A DNA stretch of 8,274 nt from Chitinivibrionales bacterium (GCA_014729375.1 WJKA01000564.1:1-8274), one strand, 5' to 3'; shown: positions 1 through 7,354, counted from the first letter of the stretch. The notes: a model not told the origin generated them from the sequence alone. Numbers and translations: made by a program.

Positions 1-1
1 C

Positions 2-1009
2 ATGAACTGCCATACCTTTTTGAACAACAATGCTCACAAGATGAGCCTTCATATCCGGGGTTCCTATGCCGGCACAATGATCCTTCACGGCGATTCAATC
101 GAAAAAGTCGACACGCGTACCGAACGGAACAGGCGTGCCGGCGCTTTTGCATCCTGGCACCCGAGCGGCAGAATGCTGGCATTTTCCATAAACAAAGTCC
201 GGCAGCTTTGTCATACATCACGTTTTGAAGTACGGGAAGCATTTGATGTCGATTCCGACATTTTTCTCTTTTTTGTCAAAAATAAAACAGCATTGTCTCC
301 TCCGGTTTTGCGCCAACCCGACCGTCTTGAAATATTTCCGGCATGGGCTCCCGACGGCAGCCGTCTGTTTTTCTGCAGCGCACCGAAATTGTGGAACGAC
401 CTTGGAGAGAATGAAAGCGCCATTGTCGAGTATGTTGACAAGGTAAAATATGATCTCATGAGCGTGGAATACGACTTGGAAACCGGAATATGGGGCGAAC
501 TCGACACGGTCCTTGCCGCCGATTCGGTCGGCATGAGCATTGTCGAGCCCCGGATTTCTCCCGACGGAAAGTTTCTGGTATTCTGCATGACCCCCTGGAG
601 CTGGATGCCGTCCTTTTCATCAAAAACAGATCTTTACATAATGGACCTCGGAACCCGAAAGTACAGCAGACTTGAATGCTCCCGGAAAGGAGCGGAATCA
701 TGGCACTCCTGGTCGAGTAATTCCCGATGGCTTGCTTTCAGCGCGAAGTGGCACGACGGCCAGATACTGCGGACCTATTTTTCGTATATCGACAGTGCCG
801 GCAAAGCAAGAAAAGCCTTCCTTCTCCCCAGAAAAGATCCCGGGTACTACGAATCAAATATCTGGATGTATCACCTTCCCGAGCTGGTATCAAATGCTGT
901 CCCTGTTTCCGAAACCGAGCTTCTTCAGGCAGTCCGCGCAAGCAAAACCCGGGAGAGTGAAGCGGTAACCGGCGCAACCCTCAAAGCATCGACAGGACCG
1001 AGGCATTGA
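2..1009 (+). CDS. PD40/TolB-like beta-propeller protein, probable CxxCH heme motif, 5'-truncated
   Basis: This is the 3' part of a gene that begins before the window. The frame is open to the first base, so the ATG at 2 is probably an internal Met. The first visible residues are MNCHTF. The preceding codon ends in C, which allows Cys (TGC) and a C-M-N-C-H c-type heme motif. As I recall the family, related proteins of the Bacteroidota/FCB group carry a C-x-N-C-H-S/T-F motif followed by a PD40 propeller. Four PD40-like blades are visible: GAFASWHPSGRMLAFS (47-62), IFPAWAPDGSRLFFCSA (111-127), VEPRISPDGKFLVFC (181-195) and SWHSWSSNSRWLAFSA (233-248). The 'SWHPSGR' and 'SWSSNSRW' patterns are typical. 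The protein is probably periplasmic; its exact function is unknown. Partners could be a porin or a TPR protein, but none is visible. No link to the downstream lyases is shown, because a hairpin and a new promoter separate them. Confidence 0.8.
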   Translation: MNCHTFLNNNAHKMSLHIRGSYAGTMILHGDSIEKVDTRTERNRRAGAFASWHPSGRMLAFSINKVRQLCHTSRFEVREAFDVDSDIFLFFVKNKTALSPPVLRQPDRLEIFPAWAPDGSRLFFCSAPKLWNDLGENESAIVEYVDKVKYDLMSVEYDLETGIWGELDTVLAADSVGMSIVEPRISPDGKFLVFCMTPWSWMPSFSSKTDLYIMDLGTRKYSRLECSRKGAESWHSWSSNSRWLAFSAKWHDGQILRTYFSYIDSAGKARKAFLLPRKDPGYYESNIWMYHLPELVSNAVPVSETELLQAVRASKTRESEAVTGATLKASTGPRH

Positions 1010-1022
1010 GAACGAGCGCACG

Positions 1023-1047
1023 CCTGCCCCGATGAAAATCGGGGAGG
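1023..1047 (+). terminator. GAAA-loop hairpin after the PD40 gene (possible terminator or mRNA end)
   Basis: The perfect stem CCCCGAT (1027-1033) / ATCGGGG (1038-1044) closes a GAAA tetraloop. It extends by CCT (1023-1025) pairing with AGG (1045-1047) across one bulged G. It starts 14 nt after the stop codon. No U-tract follows directly, so it is not a classical intrinsic terminator. A seven-T run at 1107-1113 follows GGCAGG, which can pair with CCTGCC (1023-1028) as an alternative long-range stem. A role in 3'-end formation or mRNA stability is plausible. Confidence 0.4.
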
Positions 1048-1111
1048 TTACGAATATTAACTACCATTAAACCGGCCACAGTAAGAATAAAAGCTCATTC
1101 GGCAGGTTTTT

Positions 1112-1140
1112 TTGATTATATTTATAGTACAGAGTACTAT
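1112..1140 (+). promoter_or_regulatory. Candidate promoter with palindromic operator for the 1191 gene
   Basis: A -35-like TTGATT (1112-1117) and a -10-like TACTAT (1135-1140) are separated by exactly 17 bp, about 50 bp before the ATG at 1191. The -10 lies in a perfect inverted repeat, ATAGTAC-AGA-GTACTAT (1124-1140), in the position expected of a repressor operator. Both hexamers match the sigma-70 consensus at four of six positions. The binding protein is unknown. Confidence 0.5.
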
Positions 1141-1190
1141 GGGTAAATTGCGATGAGCAATCTCAAGTATTATCAAAAGGAGATTCTGAT

Positions 1191-3068
1191 ATGAGAAAAA
1201 TAGTAAAGAGCATTTTGTGCGCCATTTCCGCTATGCTTTTTTTCCTGTTTTCTGACATCGCAGCACAAATACCTGTTGCCCAGGAAGCCACCGGCGCGTT
1301 GATTGACGAAAGCATTGTGGAAACTCAGTTGTATGTAAAACCTGACGGTGATAATGCCTCTGACGGCCTCAGTGAAAATGCTGCAGTACAGACAATTGCC
1401 CGTGCGGTTGAACTGGCGACAGAGCAGATCAGTGCGGGTGTGCCCACCAGAATATCCATATTGCCAGGCACCTACCGTCTCGACAGCATAATAATCAACG
1501 GGACCGATCTGGGCGAGCCGGCGCGCTCGACTTTACTTATAATAGAAGGCACTGAGCCGAACGGGGTAATCATGAGCGGCGCTGTTGCCGACGGATGGGA
1601 GCCGTCAACATGGACCGAGGTCGCCGGCCAGGTTAACACGTACGAACACGACTGGCCGTATGCCTGGGGATATGCGGCAAATCCCCCAACCGAAAACTGG
1701 GACCAGTATCCCCAGAATTTCATACTCCGTCGCGAAATGATTTTCAGAAACGGGACTTTGCTCGAGCAACGGCTGAAAGAAGAAAATTTAAACTATAATT
1801 CTTTCCTTGTTGATGAATCGGCGGGTACGGTTTCAATGAAACTGCAGGTTGCATTGAAAAATGACGATCTGATTACGGTCGGTGTTTCAGAACAGCTTGT
1901 CAATATTCACAACAAATCGAATATTGTCCTGCGCAATATCCTTTTCACTCAGACTGCATCATGGATAATCAACCATGTAAACGATATTGATTTATGGGGC
2001 AACGCCGTTTCGATCACTGCTCCGGGAGATACCGGTGCTGTCAAGCCGGAAAATGCACTAGTCGAAAACTGTCCTCTGTACAACAACAATGCAACCGCAA
2101 TTAAAATATCGCGGTACCGTAATGTCACGGTCCGCAACTGCCCGGTCGAGCGCAATGGATGGAAAGGACTGGGATTCGGGCGATGTGAGAATGTGCTGGT
2201 TGAGCATTGCACGGCAAAATTCAATGCCTGGCGCCAGTCATGGGGGCACCACGCGGGCCATGACGCTGCCGGATTCAAAATCATCCCCGAAAACCGCATA
2301 ATGACACTCAGGAATATCGAAGTTGAAGACAATTATGCAGCATACGGCATGTGGATCGACTGGGACAACACCGATATGCTTCTTGAAAACGTTTCTGTTG
2401 TCAACAATCGTGCAGACCCCGTACATATTGAAGTCAGCCCCGGGCCGATCACTGTCAGGGGCATGGTGCTTAACAACCGGTATGGATTTAAAATCCGGGG
2501 AGTTCAAAATGTCCGGATTGAAAACAGCTACATTCATGCATATTCGGGCGTACTGTGGAACCTTATCGAAGAAGACCGTCAGCTTAACGGTGAAGATTTG
2601 TTCAATGAACAGTGGTATTTGCGAAACAATACCTTTTCCGCAGTCGGAAACGGTATTTTTTCGTGGATGAGCGCCACGGACTGGAACCATTTTTTCACCA
2701 CGCTCGATTCAGATTCCAACACCTGGTACCGCAACGGATATCTTGCCCAGTCGCACAACTTTTCAGATGCAAGCGGTGACGGGTGCAGCTTCCTTGATTG
2801 GCAGGCACTTGGTAAAGACGTTCATTCTACGTGGGTTACCGATCAGCCGGTGGAAATTCACAGCAAAACCGCGTTTGCAACGCTGATCCGGCCGACCGGC
2901 CCAATCGGAACCACAGTTTTTATGCTGAACGGGCGGCGCGTATTACAAAATGCCGTTTTCCCCGCGCCCGGCTCAGGAACGGTCCGCCTTCCGCACGGTG
3001 TTTATATTATGAGAAACAACACCGGCCGGAAAATTATTGCCGGCCCCTTTTCGCCATTCACGCGGTGA
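1191..3068 (+). CDS. Secreted right-handed parallel beta-helix protein (possible polysaccharide lyase/hydrolase)
   Basis: The ATG at 1191 follows AAAGGAG (1176-1182) with an 8-nt spacer. Residues 1-26 form a Sec signal peptide: MRKIVKS, a hydrophobic core and an AAQ-like cleavage region. Residues 47-130 resemble the DUF1565-type cap that starts many beta-helix carbohydrate-active proteins: LYVKPDGDNASDG, then ILPGTYRLDS and a VIMSG strand. Beta-helix coils run from about 235 to 450, with recurring N-V-x-V-x-N-C and N-V-L-V-E-H-C rungs (311-317, 334-340) and a Trp/Asp-rich GMWIDWDN segment (386-393). FLDWQALGKDVHS (534-546) is a common closing motif of such proteins. Residues 573-620 (VFMLNGRRV, then GVYIMRN and K-I-I) resemble a type IX sorting tail. 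The fold is well supported; substrate and catalytic residues are not. The last 96 bp overlap the convergent regulator. Confidence 0.8.
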   Translation: MRKIVKSILCAISAMLFFLFSDIAAQIPVAQEATGALIDESIVETQLYVKPDGDNASDGLSENAAVQTIARAVELATEQISAGVPTRISILPGTYRLDSIIINGTDLGEPARSTLLIIEGTEPNGVIMSGAVADGWEPSTWTEVAGQVNTYEHDWPYAWGYAANPPTENWDQYPQNFILRREMIFRNGTLLEQRLKEENLNYNSFLVDESAGTVSMKLQVALKNDDLITVGVSEQLVNIHNKSNIVLRNILFTQTASWIINHVNDIDLWGNAVSITAPGDTGAVKPENALVENCPLYNNNATAIKISRYRNVTVRNCPVERNGWKGLGFGRCENVLVEHCTAKFNAWRQSWGHHAGHDAAGFKIIPENRIMTLRNIEVEDNYAAYGMWIDWDNTDMLLENVSVVNNRADPVHIEVSPGPITVRGMVLNNRYGFKIRGVQNVRIENSYIHAYSGVLWNLIEEDRQLNGEDLFNEQWYLRNNTFSAVGNGIFSWMSATDWNHFFTTLDSDSNTWYRNGYLAQSHNFSDASGDGCSFLDWQALGKDVHSTWVTDQPVEIHSKTAFATLIRPTGPIGTTVFMLNGRRVLQNAVFPAPGSGTVRLPHGVYIMRNNTGRKIIAGPFSPFTR

Positions 3069-3929
3069 CATTTTCATAATTGCCTTGAAAGACCTGTTGA
3101 ATGAAGAAAGAGTCGTAAAGCCATTGCTGTATGCAATGATGCGGACCGGTTTGCTTGTCGCACGAAGCTCCGCACATGCCATTGATATGCGGTAATAATT
3201 CAGGTACTCCCAGGGTGTCTTTTTCAGTGCTTCCTTGAACTGCCGGTTAAAATTCCGCACGCTCATGCAACACGCTTCAGCCAGCGCGGCAATTCGCAGG
3301 TCGCCGGCGTAGCCTGAAGCAATCAACTCCAGCGCCGGAATAATCCGCTTGAGCACATCATTATCTGTGGATACGGGAGCGTTACTTCGTGCACCAGGCT
3401 GCCGATGAAGTTTTGTCAAGAGAACCAGCATAAGTGAACGAACGGCGTTACGATATCCCGCTCTCCGCGCCCTGAGCTCATCGACCATCTCCCGGGCCAG
3501 AAAACAGATGGTGTGTGATCTGTCTCTATTGAACAGGCAGGGAAAACCAGGATGCGTAAACACCGACGTATCCAGCAATGAATAATCATCCGTAAAGGGC
3601 CCGAGTACGGCCACCGGATCAAAAAACAAAAAAGACCACGTGCTTTTCCATCCCGGTGAGCTTTGTGCAAGGTGAAGAACATTCGGGGGAATAACTGCCA
3701 TATCCCCGGATGAAAACTGATAAAACCTGTTGCCCGCAATAAATACACCATGGCCATGGGTACAATATCCAATTTCAAACAATTCATGAAATTGCATCCG
3801 CAAATCGGGTCTGTCGCTCAGCAAATAATTATCCCTGAACGAAACGGCAAAATTATCGGAAACAGGATACGAAACATGTCGAATGGGCTTCCCGAATCTC
3901 GGCTGAATTTGCTCCGTTTTTGTCTTCAT
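2973..3929 (-). CDS. AraC-family transcriptional regulator with N-terminal cupin domain
   Basis: This 318-residue protein has the standard AraC layout. Residues about 25-110 form an AraC-type sugar-binding cupin, with F-H-E-L-F-E-I-G-Y, then GNRFYQFSSGDMAVIPP and NVLHLAQSS. A helical linker runs to about 205. The DNA-binding domain contains two helix-turn-helix units: IAALAEACCMSVRNFNRQFK (213-232), and IIAYSNGFTTLSSFNRSFK (264-282) followed by the family's closing motif MSPREWRK (287-294). Only 24 residues follow, and these overlap the 3' end of the convergent beta-helix gene. Such regulators usually bind an oligosaccharide and activate nearby catabolic genes; its place beside the lyases fits that role. 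It is divergent to the lyase pair, so the shared spacer probably contains its sites. No strong Shine-Dalgarno precedes the ATG at 3929, so translation may be weak. Confidence 0.93.
   Translation of the reverse strand: MKTKTEQIQPRFGKPIRHVSYPVSDNFAVSFRDNYLLSDRPDLRMQFHELFEIGYCTHGHGVFIAGNRFYQFSSGDMAVIPPNVLHLAQSSPGWKSTWSFLFFDPVAVLGPFTDDYSLLDTSVFTHPGFPCLFNRDRSHTICFLAREMVDELRARRAGYRNAVRSLMLVLLTKLHRQPGARSNAPVSTDNDVLKRIIPALELIASGYAGDLRIAALAEACCMSVRNFNRQFKEALKKTPWEYLNYYRISMACAELRATSKPVRIIAYSNGFTTLSSFNRSFKAIMKMSPREWRKGAGNNFPAGVVSHNINTVRKADRS
3024..3051 (+). other. GC-rich hairpin plus T-run inside the convergent overlap
   Basis: GGCCGG (3024-3029) pairs perfectly with CCGGCC (3040-3045) around a 10-nt loop and is followed by CC and TTTT (3048-3051). 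It looks like a weak intrinsic terminator on the plus strand, but it lies before the stop codon (3066-3068) of the gene it would terminate. It may be a coincidence of coding sequence. On the minus strand no T-run follows the stem. Confidence 0.3.
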
Positions 3930-3955
3930 ATACTAATTACTGCGCAATAAGGGTC

Positions 3956-3979
3956 AGTATATTATATGGTAAATATACT
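3956..3979. promoter_or_regulatory. 24-bp inverted repeat, candidate operator in the divergent spacer
   Basis: The arms AGTATATT (3956-3963) and AATATACT (3972-3979) are perfect inverted repeats with an 8-bp spacer. The repeat covers the regulator's -10 and part of its -35/-10 spacer. A protein bound here could repress the regulator, which points to autoregulation, and could also act on the divergent lyase operon. AraC proteins more often use direct repeats, so a different regulator is possible. Confidence 0.45.
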
Positions 3980-3989
3980 TTTCTGTGAA
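3961..3989 (-). promoter_or_regulatory. Promoter of the AraC-type regulator gene
   Basis: Read on the minus strand, TTCACA (3984-3989) is followed after exactly 17 bp by a perfect TATAAT (3961-3966). The hexamers match the sigma-70 consensus at five and six of six positions. Transcription would begin near 3954, giving a leader of about 25 nt before the ATG at 3929. This is the strongest promoter match in the window. Confidence 0.7.
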
Positions 3990-4034
3990 GCCGGAAGGCG
4001 CTAATCAGCATTTTTTTTACCCAATACCGTGCGC

Positions 4035-4049
4035 AGAGGGGGCCACATG
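4035..4049 (+). promoter_or_regulatory. Shine-Dalgarno that decides the first lyase start
   Basis: AGAGGGGG (4035-4042) lies 4 nt before the ATG at 4047. An in-frame GTG at 4029 would overlap this site and lacks its own. The next paralog has AGAGGGGA 4 nt before its ATG, which supports the same arrangement here. Confidence 0.7.
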
Positions 4050-5717
4050 AACATAGCAGCTCAATATGATACCCGGTGTTTTCTTCTGGTGTGGCATGAT
4101 GTGTTCCGGCAATTTCTGTTTTGTATCGCCATACCAATCGCTGTCTCAGGCCAAACCATTCCGGTGTTTCCCGGTGCTGAAGGATTCGGGACAACTACAC
4201 CTGCCGGGAGAGGAGGAGAAATAATTAAAGTAACGACCCTCGATGCTTCGGGGCCGGGATCGCTGAAAGAAGCTATTGATGCGAGTGGAAAACGGACAAT
4301 TGTTTTTGAAGTTGGCGGGATCATTGATCTGAGGCCAACCGGCAACTGCCGTCACCTGGCAATCAGAAATCCATATTGCACAATCGCAGGGCAGACCGCG
4401 CCCTCACCGGGAATCACGATTATCGGCTACGGCATTCAGATACATACGCACGATGTTCTCGTGCAGCACCTGGCAATTCGCAATCTCGATCATCACGGTC
4501 CCGGCGGAGATTGCCGTCACAGCTTCTATATCCAGAACGCATCTAATGTAGTAATCGACCACTGCACCTGTACCTGGAGCCCGAACAAGCTGATCAGCAC
4601 CTGGTCAAAGTGCAACGGTGAAACGCATGATATCACGGTAAGCAATACAATACTTGCCGAGAATTTCAACTGCGCAGGAGTCCATTCTGAAGGCTGTCAT
4701 TCAAAAGGGTTCCTTCTTGGCGACGGTTCGTTGAATGTAACGATTAAAAACTGCCTGTTTTCCGACAACTGGGACCGCAATCCGGCAATCAAAGGCGGCT
4801 CTACATCACAGATTGTAAACAATATCGTGTATTATCCCGGTGAAGTCGCCATTGTTATTACCGAAGACGCCTATTGCGGCAGCAAGCCGGTGAAAACCAG
4901 CATTGTCGGTAATGTTTTAAAATCCGGTCGCAAAACACGGCTGATTTATGATTATTTTATCGGACCGTTTCATGTTAACAGCAGCGACACCCGCATTTAC
5001 GCACACGACAACCTGGGTGACACTAATTATGTCTATACGCAACATCCCCAATGGTACCCACCGCGATTCGAGGCATTCAACCCTGAATCAGTACCTCCGG
5101 AATGTATTGCATCCAGTCCTGAGGAGGCCGCATGGACAAGGCCGATGACCGTGCTGTCGTCAGACGAAACCTATGAGCATGTCCTCCGCCATGCAGGATA
5201 CCGTGTCGCGGACAACGATACGATCGATTCCCGAATAGTTAATGAAGTCGTTCAGGGATGGGGCATGATTCTTGACAGCCTGGGCCAGGTCCCCGGCGGC
5301 ATGCCGGAATACCCGTCAACAAACCGGGAACTGAGCTTTCCCGATAATTATAATTCCGATGATGACGGCGACGGGTATACCAATCTGGAAGAAATATTAC
5401 ACGAAATGGCTGAAGCGGTCCAGGGCCTCGGCAGAGATCTTACTATTCCGCTACAAACAATAAACAACGCAATTTCCGACAAAAAGCCTTATATTTGCAT
5501 AGGAACCGATAAGCTCAAATTACCATCTTTGGAGCAAAAAAAGCGGTATTCGATTGTATTGCTGTCACCCGACGGCAGGATCGTTCGGCAATTGTGCGGC
5601 AAGACAGCCGGGGAATTAAATCTGTCGACCAGAGGATTGCATACGGGCATATATCTGATTCAAATCAGTTCTACCCCCAATTCCCTGGTCAGCAGCACTA
5701 AATATATCCATCAATAA
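4047..5717 (+). CDS. Secreted pectate lyase-like protein (PL1-like) with EF-hand loop and sorting-like tail
   Basis: This 556-residue protein (from ATG 4047) probably cleaves pectate or a related uronate polymer by beta-elimination. A polar stretch and a hydrophobic core (about 23-33) form a signal peptide ending near AVSG/QT (35/36). IPVFPGAEGFG (38-48) is the typical start of mature bacterial PL1 pectate lyases. The beta-helix follows, with TIAGQTAPSPGI, NVVIDHCTCTWS (167-178) and QIVNN (255-259). By comparison with PelC, Lys220 (CHSKGFLLG) and Arg244 (DRNP) match the catalytic Lys and Arg. Where relatives read S-W-S-V-D-E, this protein has WSPNK (177-181), so acidic calcium ligands may be missing. 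DDDGDGYTNLEE (438-449) is a perfect EF-hand loop. Residues about 494-556 (LLSPDGRIVR, GIYLIQI) resemble a type IX sorting tail. It is probably co-transcribed with the next gene. Confidence 0.85.
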   Translation: MNIAAQYDTRCFLLVWHDVFRQFLFCIAIPIAVSGQTIPVFPGAEGFGTTTPAGRGGEIIKVTTLDASGPGSLKEAIDASGKRTIVFEVGGIIDLRPTGNCRHLAIRNPYCTIAGQTAPSPGITIIGYGIQIHTHDVLVQHLAIRNLDHHGPGGDCRHSFYIQNASNVVIDHCTCTWSPNKLISTWSKCNGETHDITVSNTILAENFNCAGVHSEGCHSKGFLLGDGSLNVTIKNCLFSDNWDRNPAIKGGSTSQIVNNIVYYPGEVAIVITEDAYCGSKPVKTSIVGNVLKSGRKTRLIYDYFIGPFHVNSSDTRIYAHDNLGDTNYVYTQHPQWYPPRFEAFNPESVPPECIASSPEEAAWTRPMTVLSSDETYEHVLRHAGYRVADNDTIDSRIVNEVVQGWGMILDSLGQVPGGMPEYPSTNRELSFPDNYNSDDDGDGYTNLEEILHEMAEAVQGLGRDLTIPLQTINNAISDKKPYICIGTDKLKLPSLEQKKRYSIVLLSPDGRIVRQLCGKTAGELNLSTRGLHTGIYLIQISSTPNSLVSSTKYIHQ

Positions 5718-5731
5718 TCAGAGGGGAATCC

Positions 5732-7354
5732 ATGAATAGAGCAGGCATGCAGAATTGCATTACGATCGTTGCCATAGTGTCATGTGCAATTTGCGGTCAG
5801 GACATACCCGTATTTCCCGGTGCTGAAGGTTTTGGTACGCTGACTGCTGCGGGCCGCGCAGGCGATATTATCAGAGTGACGAATCTCAACCCTACCGGCC
5901 CCGATTCATTCCATGAAGCGGTTACTTCAGAGGGACGAAGGACTGTTGTATTCGAGGTCGGTGGAATCATAGACATGCGCAGCCTTGGCGGGCAGATCCG
6001 GATCAGGAATCCCCACATGACAATCGCAGGGCAGACCGCTCCCCGACCCGGAATTACGCTTCTTGGATACGGACTCCATATCTCCACGCATGACATCCTG
6101 GTTCAGCATCTTGCAATACGAATTGGCGATCATGACGGACCCGGTGGCTCGGGACGGCACTGCTTTTATGTCGACGGGAGCCGGAGCAATCATGCGGCAA
6201 ACGTGGTTATTGATCATTGTTCCATGACCTGGAGCACCAATAAAAATATTTCCACCTGGACAAATGGTGATGACTACACGCATGATATAACGGTCAGCAA
6301 TTGTATAATTTCCGAGTGTCTCAACTGTTCCGGCTACCATTACGAGGGCTGCCACTCCAAAGGATTTCTGCTTGGAGATTTTTGCCGCCGGGTAACCATG
6401 AAAACAACACTGCTCTCTCATAATTTTGACCGGAACCCATCGATGAAAGGCGGGAGCGAATCGCAAATTGTCAACAATGTCGTGTATAATCCGGAATATG
6501 TCGCCATGGTGTGCACAGGCTCATCATATGACGGCGATACGCTGGTAAAAGCCTCGGTGGTCGGTAATGTGCTCAAAGCCGGTCCGACAACCCACCTTCA
6601 CTACGGAGCACTGCTCGGATTCGAACTGGTAAACAATCTCGACTCCCGCTTTTACGTGGCCGACAACCAGGGTTCGGCGAATTACTATGCACCCAACCTT
6701 CTTTACCCGACCCATAAACCCGAACAGGCTCCGGCACAGTGCTTTGTTAACACTCCGGAGGAAGCGGTCTGGACCGAACCCATGACCGTTATCCCCACCG
6801 ACCAGGTAATGGATCATGTACTTGCCAATTGCGGGTATCGACCGGCACAGAGTGATTATATCGACCAGCGGATTGTCAATGATGTTGTCAATACAACCGG
6901 CGGCATTATCGACCATATCAGCGAAGTGGGCGGATATCCGGATTTCCCCCCGACTCAACGGGAATTTATCGTACCAAATAATCCTGATGCCGATGATGAC
7001 GACGACGGGTATACCAACCTCGAAGAAATTCTTCACGAAATGGCTGCCGATGTCGAGTTTCCGGGAAGAGTGGCTGTCAGAAATTACCGGGAACTGGAAA
7101 AACTCCAGCGACCATCAAACGCATTTACTATCCATAAAAGGGGCATGCGCCTGGAATTTGAGTGCAAAAACCAGCGTGATGCTCCTGCATTATTATTTTC
7201 TGCCAATGGAACCATGCTGGGCCGAACCAAACCTGATGCTTCGGGAAAATACTCACTGCCGCTTTCCCGCATTCAGCCGGGGTATTATATTGTCCTGATC
7301 AAATCAGGCGACAATGTTCCCGGACAACGTACTGCATATATGCATGTGCAATAA
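5732..7354 (+). CDS. Second PL1-like pectate lyase-like protein, tandem paralog
   Basis: This 540-residue protein is a clear paralog of the preceding gene and starts 14 bp after its stop, with AGAGGGGA (5720-5727) as Shine-Dalgarno. Residues 1-22 are a signal peptide, and IPVFPGAEGFG (25-35) matches its neighbour exactly. Shared blocks include TIAGQTAP (97-104), VVIDHC (158-163), GCHSKGFLLGD (206-216), DRNP (233-236) and SQIVNN (244-249). Lys210 and Arg234 match the PL1 catalytic positions. The motif WSTNK (167-171) again replaces S-W-S-V-D-E, and Ser140 stands where the neighbour has an Asp (DGPGGSGRH against HGPGGDCRH), so calcium binding may differ more. DDDDDGYTNLEE (421-432) is an EF-hand loop. 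The tail (about 470-540) has SANGTMLG and GYYIVLI, sorting-domain-like. IVSC (15-18) loosely resembles a lipobox but the hydrophobic core before it is short. Pectate lyase is the likely activity; the substrate preference probably differs from the first copy. Confidence 0.85.
   Translation: MNRAGMQNCITIVAIVSCAICGQDIPVFPGAEGFGTLTAAGRAGDIIRVTNLNPTGPDSFHEAVTSEGRRTVVFEVGGIIDMRSLGGQIRIRNPHMTIAGQTAPRPGITLLGYGLHISTHDILVQHLAIRIGDHDGPGGSGRHCFYVDGSRSNHAANVVIDHCSMTWSTNKNISTWTNGDDYTHDITVSNCIISECLNCSGYHYEGCHSKGFLLGDFCRRVTMKTTLLSHNFDRNPSMKGGSESQIVNNVVYNPEYVAMVCTGSSYDGDTLVKASVVGNVLKAGPTTHLHYGALLGFELVNNLDSRFYVADNQGSANYYAPNLLYPTHKPEQAPAQCFVNTPEEAVWTEPMTVIPTDQVMDHVLANCGYRPAQSDYIDQRIVNDVVNTTGGIIDHISEVGGYPDFPPTQREFIVPNNPDADDDDDGYTNLEEILHEMAADVEFPGRVAVRNYRELEKLQRPSNAFTIHKRGMRLEFECKNQRDAPALLFSANGTMLGRTKPDASGKYSLPLSRIQPGYYIVLIKSGDNVPGQRTAYMHVQ

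Noticed and set aside
2238..2690. 150-residue minus-strand open frame inside the first beta-helix gene
   Set aside because: Antisense to clear beta-helix repeats; no signal or domain visible.
3990..4018. T8 tract with a preceding GCC-GGAA-GGC or GCT-AATC-AGC mini-hairpin as terminator
   Set aside because: Stems are only three base pairs, and the site lies in the leader of the lyase gene where a terminator is not expected without an attenuator structure.
4029..4046. GTG at 4029 as start of the first lyase
   Set aside because: It adds six residues that overlap the Shine-Dalgarno AGAGGGGG; the ATG at 4047 has correct spacing and mirrors its paralog.
5774..5786. Lipobox (I-V-S-C) in the second lyase
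   Set aside because: The hydrophobic core before the Cys is too short, and the paralog has an ordinary signal peptide ending at G/Q.
5927..6466. 179-residue minus-strand open frame inside the second lyase
   Set aside because: It is fully antisense to a well-supported gene and has no recognisable motif or ribosome-binding site.
6524..7036. 170-residue minus-strand open frame inside the second lyase
   Set aside because: Antisense shadow of conserved lyase sequence, with no family features.
4047..7354. The lyase pair as one gene split by a frameshift
   Set aside because: Each copy has its own Shine-Dalgarno, signal peptide, complete beta-helix, EF-hand loop and tail, so they are tandem paralogs.
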